The notes below the pieces were generated by a model, which was not told where the DNA came from, made no database searches, and saw only the letters and a program-made list of their open reading frames with translations. A DNA stretch of 64,000 nucleotides from Candidatus Uabimicrobium amorphum (GTDB lineage: Bacteria; Planctomycetota; Uabimicrobiia; Uabimicrobiales; Uabimicrobiaceae). Positions 51,976 to 61,446 of this stretch are shown here, piece after piece; position 1 is the first letter of the stretch, and each line of letters starts with the position of its first letter. Both the position numbers and the translations under genes were made by a program. The stretch is from NCBI RefSeq assembly GCF_009002475.1, contig NZ_AP019860.1, forward strand, positions 2,604,001 through 2,668,000, given 5' to 3'.

Positions 51976-53352
51976 CTATTCATCTTTAATTGTAAAGTTT
52001 GTAATAGCACTATCAAATGTCTGATATTCTTCTTGCCACTTGCGATTAATTGCCTGCAAAGACATCAAAATTTTTCTTAAAGTTGTCTCTGCCAACAAAC
52101 GTTTTTCACTTTGCTTATGAATATTTCTTACTGCCTGTGCCAATTGGTTGTATTCTGACTCGATATCTACGATAAATCTTTTTTCTTTTTTCAAGAAATC
52201 TTCGAGTATATCCGCTTGCTGTTTTTGCGGTATACTACGTGCTGTTTGCCGTCGTTTTTCGATCCACGAAAAAGGATCTTTTCCGGAGTCTATTTTTTCA
52301 AAAAGTTTTTTGACAGCTTTCTCTACATCCCTACCATAGTTTTTTATCGTCTTTATTTCATTTTTAATTGCGCGAAATTTGATAGAGGCAGAAAGAGTTG
52401 TTATGTTGATACGTCCATAGATAACATCTACTTTCTTGGTGCTTTTAAGTAGCTTAATATACCATTTTCCCATGTATTTACTAGAAATTTTCCCTTTTTT
52501 CCGCGAAGAACTTTTATTGAACTTAGACAACTGCTTTTTGAGTTCCGTGTTTTTTTGTTGTATTTCGCCATAAAGTTGCTGTTTGCGACGCATCGCATCT
52601 TCTAACTGCGCTGTTATTTCAACGAGTTTATTTACATCTTTTTGTTGCAAAACTCTTTCCGCATTTTCACATAAACTGCGCCCAAGCTTTATCTCTTTAT
52701 TGCCGTTTTCGATACAATCGTAGACTGCTTCTTCTACATTGACTCGATATTTACTAAAAAGGTGCGTTGAATTTTTGTCTAACGATTTCAGTGCGGTTTC
52801 CAACTCATCAAGGTCTGTTTGCGTTTTCTGTAAAGTTTGTCGTGCTTGTAAAATTTGTGGTTCATTATCTTGTGGTTGGGTAGCATTTAGATCCACGACA
52901 TCTGGATCTGTTGTATTGTTAATTGTTTTTTTAGGCGTTACATGAACAATGGAGTTGTCGGTATTGGCGATATTAGGTGAAATTCCCAAAAAGCGGTCAA
53001 TGTGTTCTGAAAAAAGGTAACCAGAGACGTTTCCAACAACAAATGCGAGTAAGGAACATACGGCTATGATAGGTGCATTAGATTTCTTGGGCTTCTTATA
53101 CTTAGGTTGCTTGTAAGCTGCGGAAGAATGTGCTTTAGGAATGGCGTACTCTTGTTGACGTTTTTGCTGCTGCTGTTGAAAATCAGAATTTGAGTCTATT
53201 GTCCTACCTGTAGACCTTTTCACTTCGTCTTCGTACGGTATGTACACACTTTCTCCACAATAAGCGCATTTGCCACTCTGTCCTGCTCTACTTTTGGGGA
53301 CTTTCAATGATTTATCACATTTATTGCAGGGAACTTCAATTAAATTTGACAT
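51976..53352 (-). CDS. Zinc-ribbon, single-span, coiled-coil protein of unknown function
   Basis: From the ATG at 53352, which follows GAGGAAA, the product is 458 aa. The N-terminus has two Cys pairs (CNKCDKS and CAYCGES) typical of a small zinc ribbon. A Gln-rich linker and one membrane helix (PIIAVCSLLAFVVGNVSGYLF) follow at about 105-125. The rest is mostly helical and coiled-coil-like (LQKTQTDLDELETALKSLD). The layout, zinc ribbon plus helix plus long helical tail, recalls proteins common in planctomycete genomes, but no function is known to me. An upstream ATG at 53442 would add 30 residues without a ribosome site. Confidence 0.7.
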   Translation of the reverse strand: MSNLIEVPCNKCDKSLKVPKSRAGQSGKCAYCGESVYIPYEDEVKRSTGRTIDSNSDFQQQQQKRQQEYAIPKAHSSAAYKQPKYKKPKKSNAPIIAVCSLLAFVVGNVSGYLFSEHIDRFLGISPNIANTDNSIVHVTPKKTINNTTDPDVVDLNATQPQDNEPQILQARQTLQKTQTDLDELETALKSLDKNSTHLFSKYRVNVEEAVYDCIENGNKEIKLGRSLCENAERVLQQKDVNKLVEITAQLEDAMRRKQQLYGEIQQKNTELKKQLSKFNKSSSRKKGKISSKYMGKWYIKLLKSTKKVDVIYGRINITTLSASIKFRAIKNEIKTIKNYGRDVEKAVKKLFEKIDSGKDPFSWIEKRRQTARSIPQKQQADILEDFLKKEKRFIVDIESEYNQLAQAVRNIHKQSEKRLLAETTLRKILMSLQAINRKWQEEYQTFDSAITNFTIKDE

Positions 53353-53496
53353 ATTTTCCTCATCGAAGTGTGGGTAGTTGTTGTAATTTAGGGCATGTTC
53401 GAAATATTGCCATTGTTTCCAACAGCAATATTTCCAGAACACGCCTTACTATAGCAAAAAACTTTTTCAAGGTCAAATTTTGTACAGGATCCGACG

Positions 53497-54732
53497 TTAG
53501 TTTTGCTGTTGATTTTGTATAGAAACAATTAATTTTTTCACCGTGAGCCCTTGTACTACGATAGAAAAAAGAACAACGATGTACGTCATCACAGTAATAC
53601 CGTTTTGTTGTGGAAGAGACAAAGCAAGTGCCACGGAGATACCACCGCGTAAACCTCCCCAAGTCATCATTTTAATCACCCCAGGAGAAAATTCACGGTA
53701 GCGCTGTAAAATCATCACCGGAATCGACACGGTGATAAAACGACTCATCAAAACAATAGGTATCGCAATGCAACCTTCCAGGATGTAGGCTGTACTGAAA
53801 TCTAAAGATAAGATCTGTAAGCCAATTAACACAAAAAGTACTGCATTTAAAATTTCGTCTATTAGCTCCCAGAAACTGTCGAGATGGTCACTTGTCGTTT
53901 CGGACATCGCGAGTATGCGTCCTTTGTTACCGATCATCAATCCAGCAACCACAATGGCAATAGGACCCGATACATGCAAAGCCATTGCCAAAGAATAACC
54001 ACCGGAAACAACAGCGAGACTAATGAGTATTTCCGTTTGGTAATTGTCGATGCTTTTCAACATGTAATACGCCGCATAACCAAGGACTAAACCCATGACC
54101 ACCCCACCTAAAGCCTCTTCAACAAATAAGGTAGTGATTCCAAGGAATGTTGCTTGTTGTTCTCCGGTTGCCACGCCTGCAATTACCAAGAAAACAACAA
54201 CAGCCACACCATCATTGAATAGGGATTCGCCGGTTATTTTTGTTTCGATACTTTTAGGTACTTTGGCTTCTTTGAGAATGGCCAAGACGGCAATGGGGTC
54301 TGTGGGAGAAATGAGCGCACCAAACACCAAACAGTACGCGTAAGTAAGAGGCATATTCATCGCTTGCAAAATGAAGTACATTACAGTGCCGATGAAAAAT
54401 GTGGATAAAATCACTCCAATAGTCGCCGTTAAACCGATAATCCACTTTTGTTCAACGAGATTTTCCAATTTGACATGCAAAGCGCCTGCAAAAAGTAAAA
54501 AGCTCAACATACCATGTAAAAGAGTTACATCAAAGTCAATAGAGTCAACAATGTTTTTTGCCTGCTCTTTAATACCCATTCCCATAGCGTCGCCTGTTAC
54601 CAAGAACAACGACATCACTATGGAAATAAGCATGACACCAATTGTCGTCGGGAGTCGTAAATAACGATAGTTTATATAACTAAAAATAGCGGATAAAGAT
54701 AGCAAAATCGCTATTATATTAAACAGTTCCAT
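53497..54732 (-). CDS. CPA1-type Na+/H+ antiporter
   Basis: This 411-aa protein has about 12 predicted membrane helices. The signature GESLFNDGVAVVVFLV has the FND motif of the NhaP/CPA1 exchangers, and FGALISPTDPIAVLAIL is the ion-binding region. The C-terminal cytosolic domain is short. It should exchange Na+ or K+ for H+. It starts 13 bp after the PIG-L gene on the same strand, suggesting co-transcription. Confidence 0.93.
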   Translation of the reverse strand: MELFNIIAILLSLSAIFSYINYRYLRLPTTIGVMLISIVMSLFLVTGDAMGMGIKEQAKNIVDSIDFDVTLLHGMLSFLLFAGALHVKLENLVEQKWIIGLTATIGVILSTFFIGTVMYFILQAMNMPLTYAYCLVFGALISPTDPIAVLAILKEAKVPKSIETKITGESLFNDGVAVVVFLVIAGVATGEQQATFLGITTLFVEEALGGVVMGLVLGYAAYYMLKSIDNYQTEILISLAVVSGGYSLAMALHVSGPIAIVVAGLMIGNKGRILAMSETTSDHLDSFWELIDEILNAVLFVLIGLQILSLDFSTAYILEGCIAIPIVLMSRFITVSIPVMILQRYREFSPGVIKMMTWGGLRGGISVALALSLPQQNGITVMTYIVVLFSIVVQGLTVKKLIVSIQNQQQN

Positions 54733-54745
54733 GTGTTAATTCCTA

Positions 54746-55600
54746 TTAAATAAATTTATCAAAACGCGTACATATATCATTGTGTAAACGTTGTACGTAT
54801 TCGAGAGTGTATTGCTTGATACACAGTTTTTCATTTTCAACAATTGGTGTTAAATCCATTGCCAAACTAACCGCCTGCGCTTGATCTACTTGGTGTGGAA
54901 ATAAATATGTGGCATTTGCCAATCTACGCCCCGTTGTCGCAAGGTCGTAACGTTTTCCACCACTAATCTGCGAGTCGAAAACACCTACAAGTGCTTGTGC
55001 GATGTTAGGGTATTCATCTACCGCTAAAATTTCTTTGTCTTCGTCGACAAGCCAATCTAATCCACGCCAGACTTCACAACCATAGACTTTCTTTGGGCGA
55101 TTCTCTTTTGGTATGCGTCGCAAAGCATCGAGAGAACGCAACAGTACCGCAATGTGCGTATCGTGTTTGTCTGCAGGATTATGTAGGTAAACAGTACGCG
55201 GTTTTGCCATACGTAAGATTTCGTATAAATCGTCGACTACATTACCCTGCGCGGCATCTTTTACCTGTGAGCTGGGATATCCGAGTTGAATTTGCGCCGC
55301 ATATTCTCCCACAAACGCTGCTTTACGTTGCTCTATCACGCGTATTTTTTGCATTTCCTCATCGCAAGTATCTGCATAAATTCCGGCACGTGGACTACCA
55401 CTACCATTTGTAACAATCACACTAGTAAACCACTTATCCTTACTCTGAAAGCAGTTTGCAATACCGTGATATGCCAGAATTTCGTTATCATCTTGATGAG
55501 CGGAAATGCACATATGTGTTGTACGCTCTAGAGCTTCCCCTATGTTTGTTCCGTCGGGAATAAATATATCATTATGTGAATCGCTACTTAGTTTTATCAT
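54746..55600 (-). CDS. PIG-L/LmbE-family deacetylase
   Basis: This 284-aa zinc hydrolase has the PIG-L motif SAHQDDNEI (residues 33-41, with His35, Asp37 and Asp38) and a distal NPADKHDTHIAVLL containing the second His pair. The family removes N-acetyl groups from GlcNAc-containing glycolipids or small thiols. The substrate is unknown. The ATG overlaps the stop of the barrel-like gene (ATGA, 4 bp), so translation is coupled. Confidence 0.9.
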   Translation of the reverse strand: MIKLSSDSHNDIFIPDGTNIGEALERTTHMCISAHQDDNEILAYHGIANCFQSKDKWFTSVIVTNGSGSPRAGIYADTCDEEMQKIRVIEQRKAAFVGEYAAQIQLGYPSSQVKDAAQGNVVDDLYEILRMAKPRTVYLHNPADKHDTHIAVLLRSLDALRRIPKENRPKKVYGCEVWRGLDWLVDEDKEILAVDEYPNIAQALVGVFDSQISGGKRYDLATTGRRLANATYLFPHQVDQAQAVSLAMDLTPIVENEKLCIKQYTLEYVQRLHNDICTRFDKFI

Positions 55601-56931
55601 TGTGTTGCTTTGTAAATTTCTCTCATGATTGCCGATAGTTGAACAGTTAGCGAAAAAGCATAACCGTCTTCTTGTTGGTTTCCTTCTTCGAAAACAGCCA
55701 CTACGCGAAAGTTAATGGCATCAAAAATACCAATTTCGCCACCTAATTCACTATGTAGACCGTGGAAATCTTCGATGAGAAGTTGTCCACTCACATGGCG
55801 AATTCCACCTACGGCGTTTAGTGAAATACCGCGGTTTTTCATAAACGGAGTGTAGAACGTCCATAGACGTGCTGTCAAGTCCACCCCAAAATAACTCATA
55901 TTAAATTCGTCAGGAAAAGCAGGGTCAGGAAAGAAATTTCCGGTATTTGCTAGGTCATCAAAAGCCAAATCCTGTTTTCCAAATTCAATACCTAAAATTT
56001 CATCTGTCAATGTTGCACTAGAATCGCGGGTTTTTGTATTTAACCGGTAAACACCATAAACAAATAGGCGGAAAAAGTTTAGATATTGTCTATCGAAAGA
56101 CTTTAGTATATTAAAGCCACCAAACAATGCTTCATCATTTTGTTTGTATTGATAGTTCTCATAAAGTGCATCTACAATAGGAATTCCCAAGAGCTGTACT
56201 TCACCACGCGCTTCTTCAAAGGTGTTTCGCAAATTAGAACGACCAAACCCTAAGTCTAGCATAATTTGCAGGCCCCACTCAGGAAAACTTCCGAGGATAG
56301 AAAAATTGACAAATAGCTGGTTCACGTGGTTTTGACCACCATTTACTGTAATATCCGCCACAACAAACTCATCAAACGCTTCCGCGTTGAACGCTTTTCC
56401 CACATCTTCTACGCGACCAATCCTACCAACAAAAGATAAGCCAAAGGCAAAAGAGTACGATCCAAAGTCCAAAGCAAATGGGCGAAAAGAAGCAAAAACA
56501 GAAGCACCATATGTGTCGGAGTTGTCGATTTCGCGCTTACGGCTACCAATCACCGTTATATCTGCCACTCCATTAGGTTCTAACCATGGAACAGTACCTA
56601 ACCACGGGTACAATTTTGAATACGTTGGTAAATCCCAAGCCCATTTACGTATCGACTCTTCTTCTTTAAACGATGCCTCGCTATACGTGTCGTCATCAAC
56701 TCCTTCAAGCCACACTTCGATATTACCATCTGCATTGGTAGTATTATTGCTATATTCGTTGAGTTGAGATTCGGAGTTTTCTAATTGATATGATTCTTGT
56801 TGCAAGTTACTTTGCGACTGGCTTGGTTTATTGTCCAAACTATCTAGCCACTGATCGATGTCTTCTATATCATCCGCGTATACCGCGCAGCATACGGCAC
56901 AAATAAACACCAATAGACTTTTACCCCTCAT
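55597..56931 (-). CDS. Exported beta-barrel-like protein of unknown function
   Basis: From the ATG at 56931, which follows GGAGGAGGT, the product is 444 aa. A signal peptide (MRGKSLLVFICAVCCAVYA) is followed by an acidic, Gln/Ser/Asn-rich linker with two related WLDSLD and WLEGVD motifs. The main part has long alternating beta-strands (ALDFGSYSFAFGLSFVGR, YAFSLTVQLSA) like an outer-membrane barrel. No known family was recognised. It is the first gene of an operon with the PIG-L enzyme and the antiporter. The divergent ICMT gene starts 152 bp away. Confidence 0.7.
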   Translation of the reverse strand: MRGKSLLVFICAVCCAVYADDIEDIDQWLDSLDNKPSQSQSNLQQESYQLENSESQLNEYSNNTTNADGNIEVWLEGVDDDTYSEASFKEEESIRKWAWDLPTYSKLYPWLGTVPWLEPNGVADITVIGSRKREIDNSDTYGASVFASFRPFALDFGSYSFAFGLSFVGRIGRVEDVGKAFNAEAFDEFVVADITVNGGQNHVNQLFVNFSILGSFPEWGLQIMLDLGFGRSNLRNTFEEARGEVQLLGIPIVDALYENYQYKQNDEALFGGFNILKSFDRQYLNFFRLFVYGVYRLNTKTRDSSATLTDEILGIEFGKQDLAFDDLANTGNFFPDPAFPDEFNMSYFGVDLTARLWTFYTPFMKNRGISLNAVGGIRHVSGQLLIEDFHGLHSELGGEIGIFDAINFRVVAVFEEGNQQEDGYAFSLTVQLSAIMREIYKATQ

Positions 56932-57083
56932 TGAGACCTCCTCCAGTTTTTGCAAAATTTTGTGAATTGTTATTGCTATCTTTATCTAAATGTTTTATGT
57001 TAATAAAATAATCTAACTAGGGTTCAATATAAATACCCTAACCTCATAACACATTCCCCTAAGTTCAAATTAAGACACACAAA

Positions 57084-57695
57084 ATGAACGTTGGTTTTTA
57101 CCGAATTGATCTAGTAATTATATATACTGTTTTTGTCTTGGTATTGTTATATGGCATATTACGGCCGCGGCAAAAACGAGAATGGCGCTCCGCTGGTATT
57201 ACCGGTGCATGGGCAATTGCTTTGTACAGTGAGATGTATGGTTTTCCCCTAACCTTGTATGTTCTGTCGAACATATTTGGTCCACACTTATCCCCCCAAG
57301 AGTTTCAAAATGGACATGTTTGGGCCCCACTGTTTGGTTTGGGAGACAACTGGAATCTCGCTTTTACCATAGCAGGACAAACATTTGTACTTGTTGGTAC
57401 ACTACTTGCGATTATTGGTTGGAGACATTTATGGCCACATCGCAATGAAATTGCAACACAAGGAATTTATCGCTACATACGCCACCCGCAATACTCGGGT
57501 TTTATCATATTTATTTTTGGTAGTATGTTAAACTGGCCAACGATTATTACATTTTTATCTGCGCCATTACTGATAATTGTTTATTATAGATTAGCTTTAC
57601 AAGAAGAAAAAGAAAATTTGGAAAAATTTGGTAACAATTATGCTACATATATGAAACAAAGCGGTAGATTTTTTCCAAAATTCTCCACAAAATAA
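57084..57695 (+). CDS. ICMT/PEMT-like integral membrane methyltransferase
   Basis: This 203-aa membrane protein has about five helices. The C-terminal GIYRYIRHPQYSGFI, with the later LQEEKENLEKFGNNYATYM, is the signature of isoprenylcysteine methyltransferase/phospholipid methyltransferase-like enzymes, which bind SAM and methylate membrane-bound substrates. The substrate here is unknown. A TAGGGT/ACCCTA inverted repeat (57019-57041) lies in the divergent upstream region. Confidence 0.85.
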   Translation: MNVGFYRIDLVIIYTVFVLVLLYGILRPRQKREWRSAGITGAWAIALYSEMYGFPLTLYVLSNIFGPHLSPQEFQNGHVWAPLFGLGDNWNLAFTIAGQTFVLVGTLLAIIGWRHLWPHRNEIATQGIYRYIRHPQYSGFIIFIFGSMLNWPTIITFLSAPLLIIVYYRLALQEEKENLEKFGNNYATYMKQSGRFFPKFSTK

Positions 57696-57712
57696 GAAAG
57701 GTTGTAGTGCGC

Positions 57713-59854
57713 ATGACGACAATAGACGAAAATAAGCAACAAGAATTTAAGGAAAAAAGTCTTTCACTTATCCAAACTTTAAAGGAAGGAAAATGGGAGG
57801 AAGGTGAAAATTTATGGTTAGACATACTTGAACTTGGAGCAATCGACATATCACCATTGCGTGAAGCAATGCAAGAATTGTGGCGTAGAGGGCAGCGCGA
57901 AAGAGCACAGTTGTTGTTAGAACAAACCATTGAAACTTGCCGAAGTAATGATTACGCCGAACTATGGCTTCGTGCATTACAACTAGCATTAAAGTACGGT
58001 ATTACTTACAAAAACTTCAAAAATCAATATGCAGAAGCTTTTATAAAAACCTACACAAATTGCGATTACCTTTCGAATTGGGTTGAGCGCGTGAAAGAAG
58101 AAAATCTATCACGTGATGATTTTTGCAAGACATTGGACAAATTGGTACTTTTTCAGGAAGGTACGATCGTTAAGCATAGAAGTGGTTGGGGAATAGGCAA
58201 GGTCACAGGTATAGGCGAAGAAGAGATGGCCATATATATGGATTTGCAACACAAACCCAAACACCGTATGGACGCATATGCCGCTGCCGAGTGTCTAAAA
58301 ACAATTGAGCCAGAGAATTTTGAAGCCATGGTATTTTTTAGTTCTGATAAACTAAAAGAAGAGGCGGAAGAAAAACCAATGAATTTGGTATACCGTCTTC
58401 TAAAATTTGTCGATCGTCCTTTGGGGGCAAAAGATTTAAAGAAATACTTATGTCCTGCTGTCATCGACGATAAACAATGGAGTAAGTGGTGGCCTAAAAC
58501 GCGTAAAAAGATGATTACCGATCCATATATTGAAATTATTGGAAGTGGGCAAGGAAAATATGAATTACGTGAAACCGCGATTGACTGGGAAGAAGAGATT
58601 CAAAAAGAATTTGCAGGACAAGAAAAAGAAAATCAAGCAAACTTCATATTGGAATACCTAAAAAACTCATCGCAAAAACAACGCGTAACTTTTTTTGCCG
58701 GAGAGCTTGCCAAAAATTGTCGTGAATTTATTGGCAAAGACAACCTCATCGCGTTAGAAAACTTTATGGTCATCGCTGAACTTGTAAAAGAAGGTGCAGA
58801 GTTACCACAAGACTTACCAACCATCGAAGAAATATTCAAAGAAGAGCCCTCCGTAACTTTTTCACAAATACGTATCGCTTCTCTTGCACAAGAAACACTT
58901 ACACACTTTATCGCACAAACTCCTGACTGGGAAGAGCACATCGGGAAAATTTTCCAAATAGGACAAGATCTCGCACGCGACACAATGCTAAAGCACCTCA
59001 AAAAAACCAAGAAATTACCGGACTATGTTGATACCATCACCAAAAGTATCATGAACTACAGACTGTCCTACCCCGACGCATTGTTGTGGTTTACCAAACA
59101 AATTGCAAGTAAGCGTTTTCCCAAAGGCAAAAAAGTTCCTTCTTTGATAGAACTTTACAATATTTTGGTCCAAACAACAACATCCTTACAGTTTATGGGC
59201 GAGTGGGACATAGAAAAAACAGCAAAGTTTTTTACCCTAAACATGGCCAATAAAATTTCCAAGGAAGTTGAGGAAGAAGAAGCGGTAGACACACTAAACA
59301 ATACCGATAGTGCCTCGTGGCTTACTAATAACTTTCGCGAAACCATACGTCTAACTTTAAAGGAACGTTTTCCGAAACTATTCAGCGAAGTCGATCCGAT
59401 TTACACAACCAAAGTGGGACTACAAAAATACGAAGACGAATATCGTGATCTTATGGAAAACAAAATCCCCGAAAATTCCAAAGCGATTGGAGAAGCGCTT
59501 TCGTTTGGTGACCTCAGTGAGAACGCAGAATTGGATGCTGCACGCGAACTACAGTTGCAGTTGACAAATAAAGCCAATGATATGAAAAACAACATGAAGC
59601 GCGTACAATTTATCGATTACAACATACCAAAGAACGAAGTTGCTATTGGCTCCATTGTCACCATAAGTGACGGCAAGAAAAAACTGTCCTATACCATTCT
59701 CGGTCCATGGGATGTTGCAGTGGATCAGGGAATTATTTCGTACATGAGTCCTATTGCGGAAGCGTTAATTGGTTGTACCGTAGGTGAAGAAGTTGAACTG
59801 CCAACGGGCAAATACAAAATAGAATCTACCGAAATTTACAAAGAAGCATCCTAA
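57713..59854 (+). CDS. greA: Long GreA-type transcription elongation factor
   Basis: This 713-aa protein has a C-terminal GreA part of about 170 residues. Its coiled-coil tip has the acidic motif FGDLSENAELDAAREL, the catalytic tip that enters the RNA polymerase secondary channel, and VAIGSIVTISDGKKKLSYTIL with GEEVELPTGKYKIES for the C-domain. A large N-terminal region of about 540 residues includes a KOW/CarD-like patch (FQEGTIVKHRSGWGIGKVTGI) and helical repeats. GreA of standard size is about 160 aa; chlamydial GreA, as I recall, is similarly extended, so this looks like a PVC-type long form. An in-frame GTG two codons upstream is an alternative start. The stop overlaps the pncB start (TAATG). 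Confidence 0.85.
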   Translation: MTTIDENKQQEFKEKSLSLIQTLKEGKWEEGENLWLDILELGAIDISPLREAMQELWRRGQRERAQLLLEQTIETCRSNDYAELWLRALQLALKYGITYKNFKNQYAEAFIKTYTNCDYLSNWVERVKEENLSRDDFCKTLDKLVLFQEGTIVKHRSGWGIGKVTGIGEEEMAIYMDLQHKPKHRMDAYAAAECLKTIEPENFEAMVFFSSDKLKEEAEEKPMNLVYRLLKFVDRPLGAKDLKKYLCPAVIDDKQWSKWWPKTRKKMITDPYIEIIGSGQGKYELRETAIDWEEEIQKEFAGQEKENQANFILEYLKNSSQKQRVTFFAGELAKNCREFIGKDNLIALENFMVIAELVKEGAELPQDLPTIEEIFKEEPSVTFSQIRIASLAQETLTHFIAQTPDWEEHIGKIFQIGQDLARDTMLKHLKKTKKLPDYVDTITKSIMNYRLSYPDALLWFTKQIASKRFPKGKKVPSLIELYNILVQTTTSLQFMGEWDIEKTAKFFTLNMANKISKEVEEEEAVDTLNNTDSASWLTNNFRETIRLTLKERFPKLFSEVDPIYTTKVGLQKYEDEYRDLMENKIPENSKAIGEALSFGDLSENAELDAARELQLQLTNKANDMKNNMKRVQFIDYNIPKNEVAIGSIVTISDGKKKLSYTILGPWDVAVDQGIISYMSPIAEALIGCTVGEEVELPTGKYKIESTEIYKEAS

Positions 59855-61434
59855 TGACAAATAGTAATACAATTGTTGGGCCTCTTTTGACGGATTTATA
59901 CCAATTGACCATGGTTTATGGCTATTGGTGTCATAATAAATGGAATATGCCCGCGGTTTTTGACTTACATTTCCGCAAGAATCCATTCAAAGGAGAATTT
60001 ACGATTTTTGCTGGCTTAGCAGAAGTGTTAAACTTTACAGCCAATTTCCGCTTCACCGACAATGACATTGCTTATTTGAAAGAACAAAACTTTTTTGGAA
60101 AAAATCCGAATCCGCAGTTTTTTGAGTGGCTAAAAACCCTTGATTGTTCCAAAGTAAAAATTTATGCCTTACACGAAGGGAGTCTCGCTTTTCCGCGAGA
60201 ACCTCTACTTCGTGTAGAAGGTCCATTGGCCATTGTACAATTAATGGAAACGACGCTCCTCAACTTGGTAAACTATGCAAGTTTAATGGCGACAAATGCC
60301 GCACGTTTTCGATTGGCGGCAGGCCACGACAAAAGTTTACTCGAATTTGGTTTACGTCGCGCCCAAGGACCTGACGGAGGCATATCGGCTTCGCGCTATG
60401 CTTATTTGGGCGGATTTGACGGAACGAGTAATGTTCTTGCGGGAAAACTATTCTCTATACCTGTAAAAGGAACAAATGCACATTCGTTTATTTCTTCCTT
60501 TACAGGACTAGATGATCTTCAAACACGTCATTTACAAAATAGTAACGGAGAAAAAGTTGATTTTGTTGCGCGGGTGATCGAAATAAAAGAACGCCTAGGC
60601 TATAAAACTCATGAAGGAGAGCTTGCGGCGTTTATCGCATACGCCATTAGCTATCCACACAATTTTTTAGCACTTGTCGATACTTATGATACTCTACATT
60701 CTGGCGTATTAAATTTTATCGTTGTGGCCCTTGCTCTCGTTGACTTCGGCTATAGGCCTATCGGAGTTCGCTTAGATTCTGGAGATTTAGCATATCTCTC
60801 CAAGGAAACGCGAAAAAGATTCACAGAGCACGGAGAAAGTTTACCGAAGTTGACGATCATTGCAAGTAACGATATCAATGAGAACACGCTCGTATCTTTA
60901 CAACAACAGCAGCACCAAATAGACGCTTTTGGTATTGGCACGCACCTTGTTACTTGTCAGGCGCAACCCGCTTTGGGAGGTGTTTACAAACTCGTCGAAT
61001 TGTCGGGAATACCGCGCATGAAACTATCTCAAGATGTTGCTAAGATAACCTTACCAGGGCGGAAAAAAGTATATCGTATCATCGGAAAACAAGGTTACCC
61101 TTTGTTGGATTTGATGACAAAAGAGCAAGATATTGTTCCGCAACCAGGTAAGAAAATTCTTTGTCGTCACCCTTTTAAATCGGCTAAGCGTGTATATGTG
61201 ACGCCACAGCAAGTAGTGTCATTGCAAGAATGTTATTGGGATGGAAAACTAGTCAAAAAACTACCCTCCATCCACGAGTCACGACAATACGTTCTTGAGC
61301 AACTTGCGCACTTTCGTCCTGATCATTTGCGTCAACTAAACCCAACCCCCTACAAAGTATCCTTAAGTGATGATTTGTATACCTTTTTCCACAATTTATG
61401 GGAAGTAGAAGCTCCGATTCTTGAAATTACATAA
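59854..61434 (+). CDS. pncB: Nicotinate phosphoribosyltransferase
   Basis: This 526-aa enzyme converts nicotinate and PRPP to nicotinate mononucleotide for NAD+ salvage. Marks are LLTDLYQLTMVYGYW at the start, LLEFGLRRAQGPDGGISASRY, GTNAHSFISSF and GYRPIGVRLDSGDLAYLSKE. The length resembles the long bacterial/human-type NAPRT. The C-terminal extension (FKSAKRVYVTPQQVV) is family-typical. The ATG overlaps the greA stop, so the two genes are translationally coupled. Confidence 0.95.
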   Translation: MTNSNTIVGPLLTDLYQLTMVYGYWCHNKWNMPAVFDLHFRKNPFKGEFTIFAGLAEVLNFTANFRFTDNDIAYLKEQNFFGKNPNPQFFEWLKTLDCSKVKIYALHEGSLAFPREPLLRVEGPLAIVQLMETTLLNLVNYASLMATNAARFRLAAGHDKSLLEFGLRRAQGPDGGISASRYAYLGGFDGTSNVLAGKLFSIPVKGTNAHSFISSFTGLDDLQTRHLQNSNGEKVDFVARVIEIKERLGYKTHEGELAAFIAYAISYPHNFLALVDTYDTLHSGVLNFIVVALALVDFGYRPIGVRLDSGDLAYLSKETRKRFTEHGESLPKLTIIASNDINENTLVSLQQQQHQIDAFGIGTHLVTCQAQPALGGVYKLVELSGIPRMKLSQDVAKITLPGRKKVYRIIGKQGYPLLDLMTKEQDIVPQPGKKILCRHPFKSAKRVYVTPQQVVSLQECYWDGKLVKKLPSIHESRQYVLEQLAHFRPDHLRQLNPTPYKVSLSDDLYTFFHNLWEVEAPILEIT

Positions 61435-61446
61435 GGAGTTAAACCT

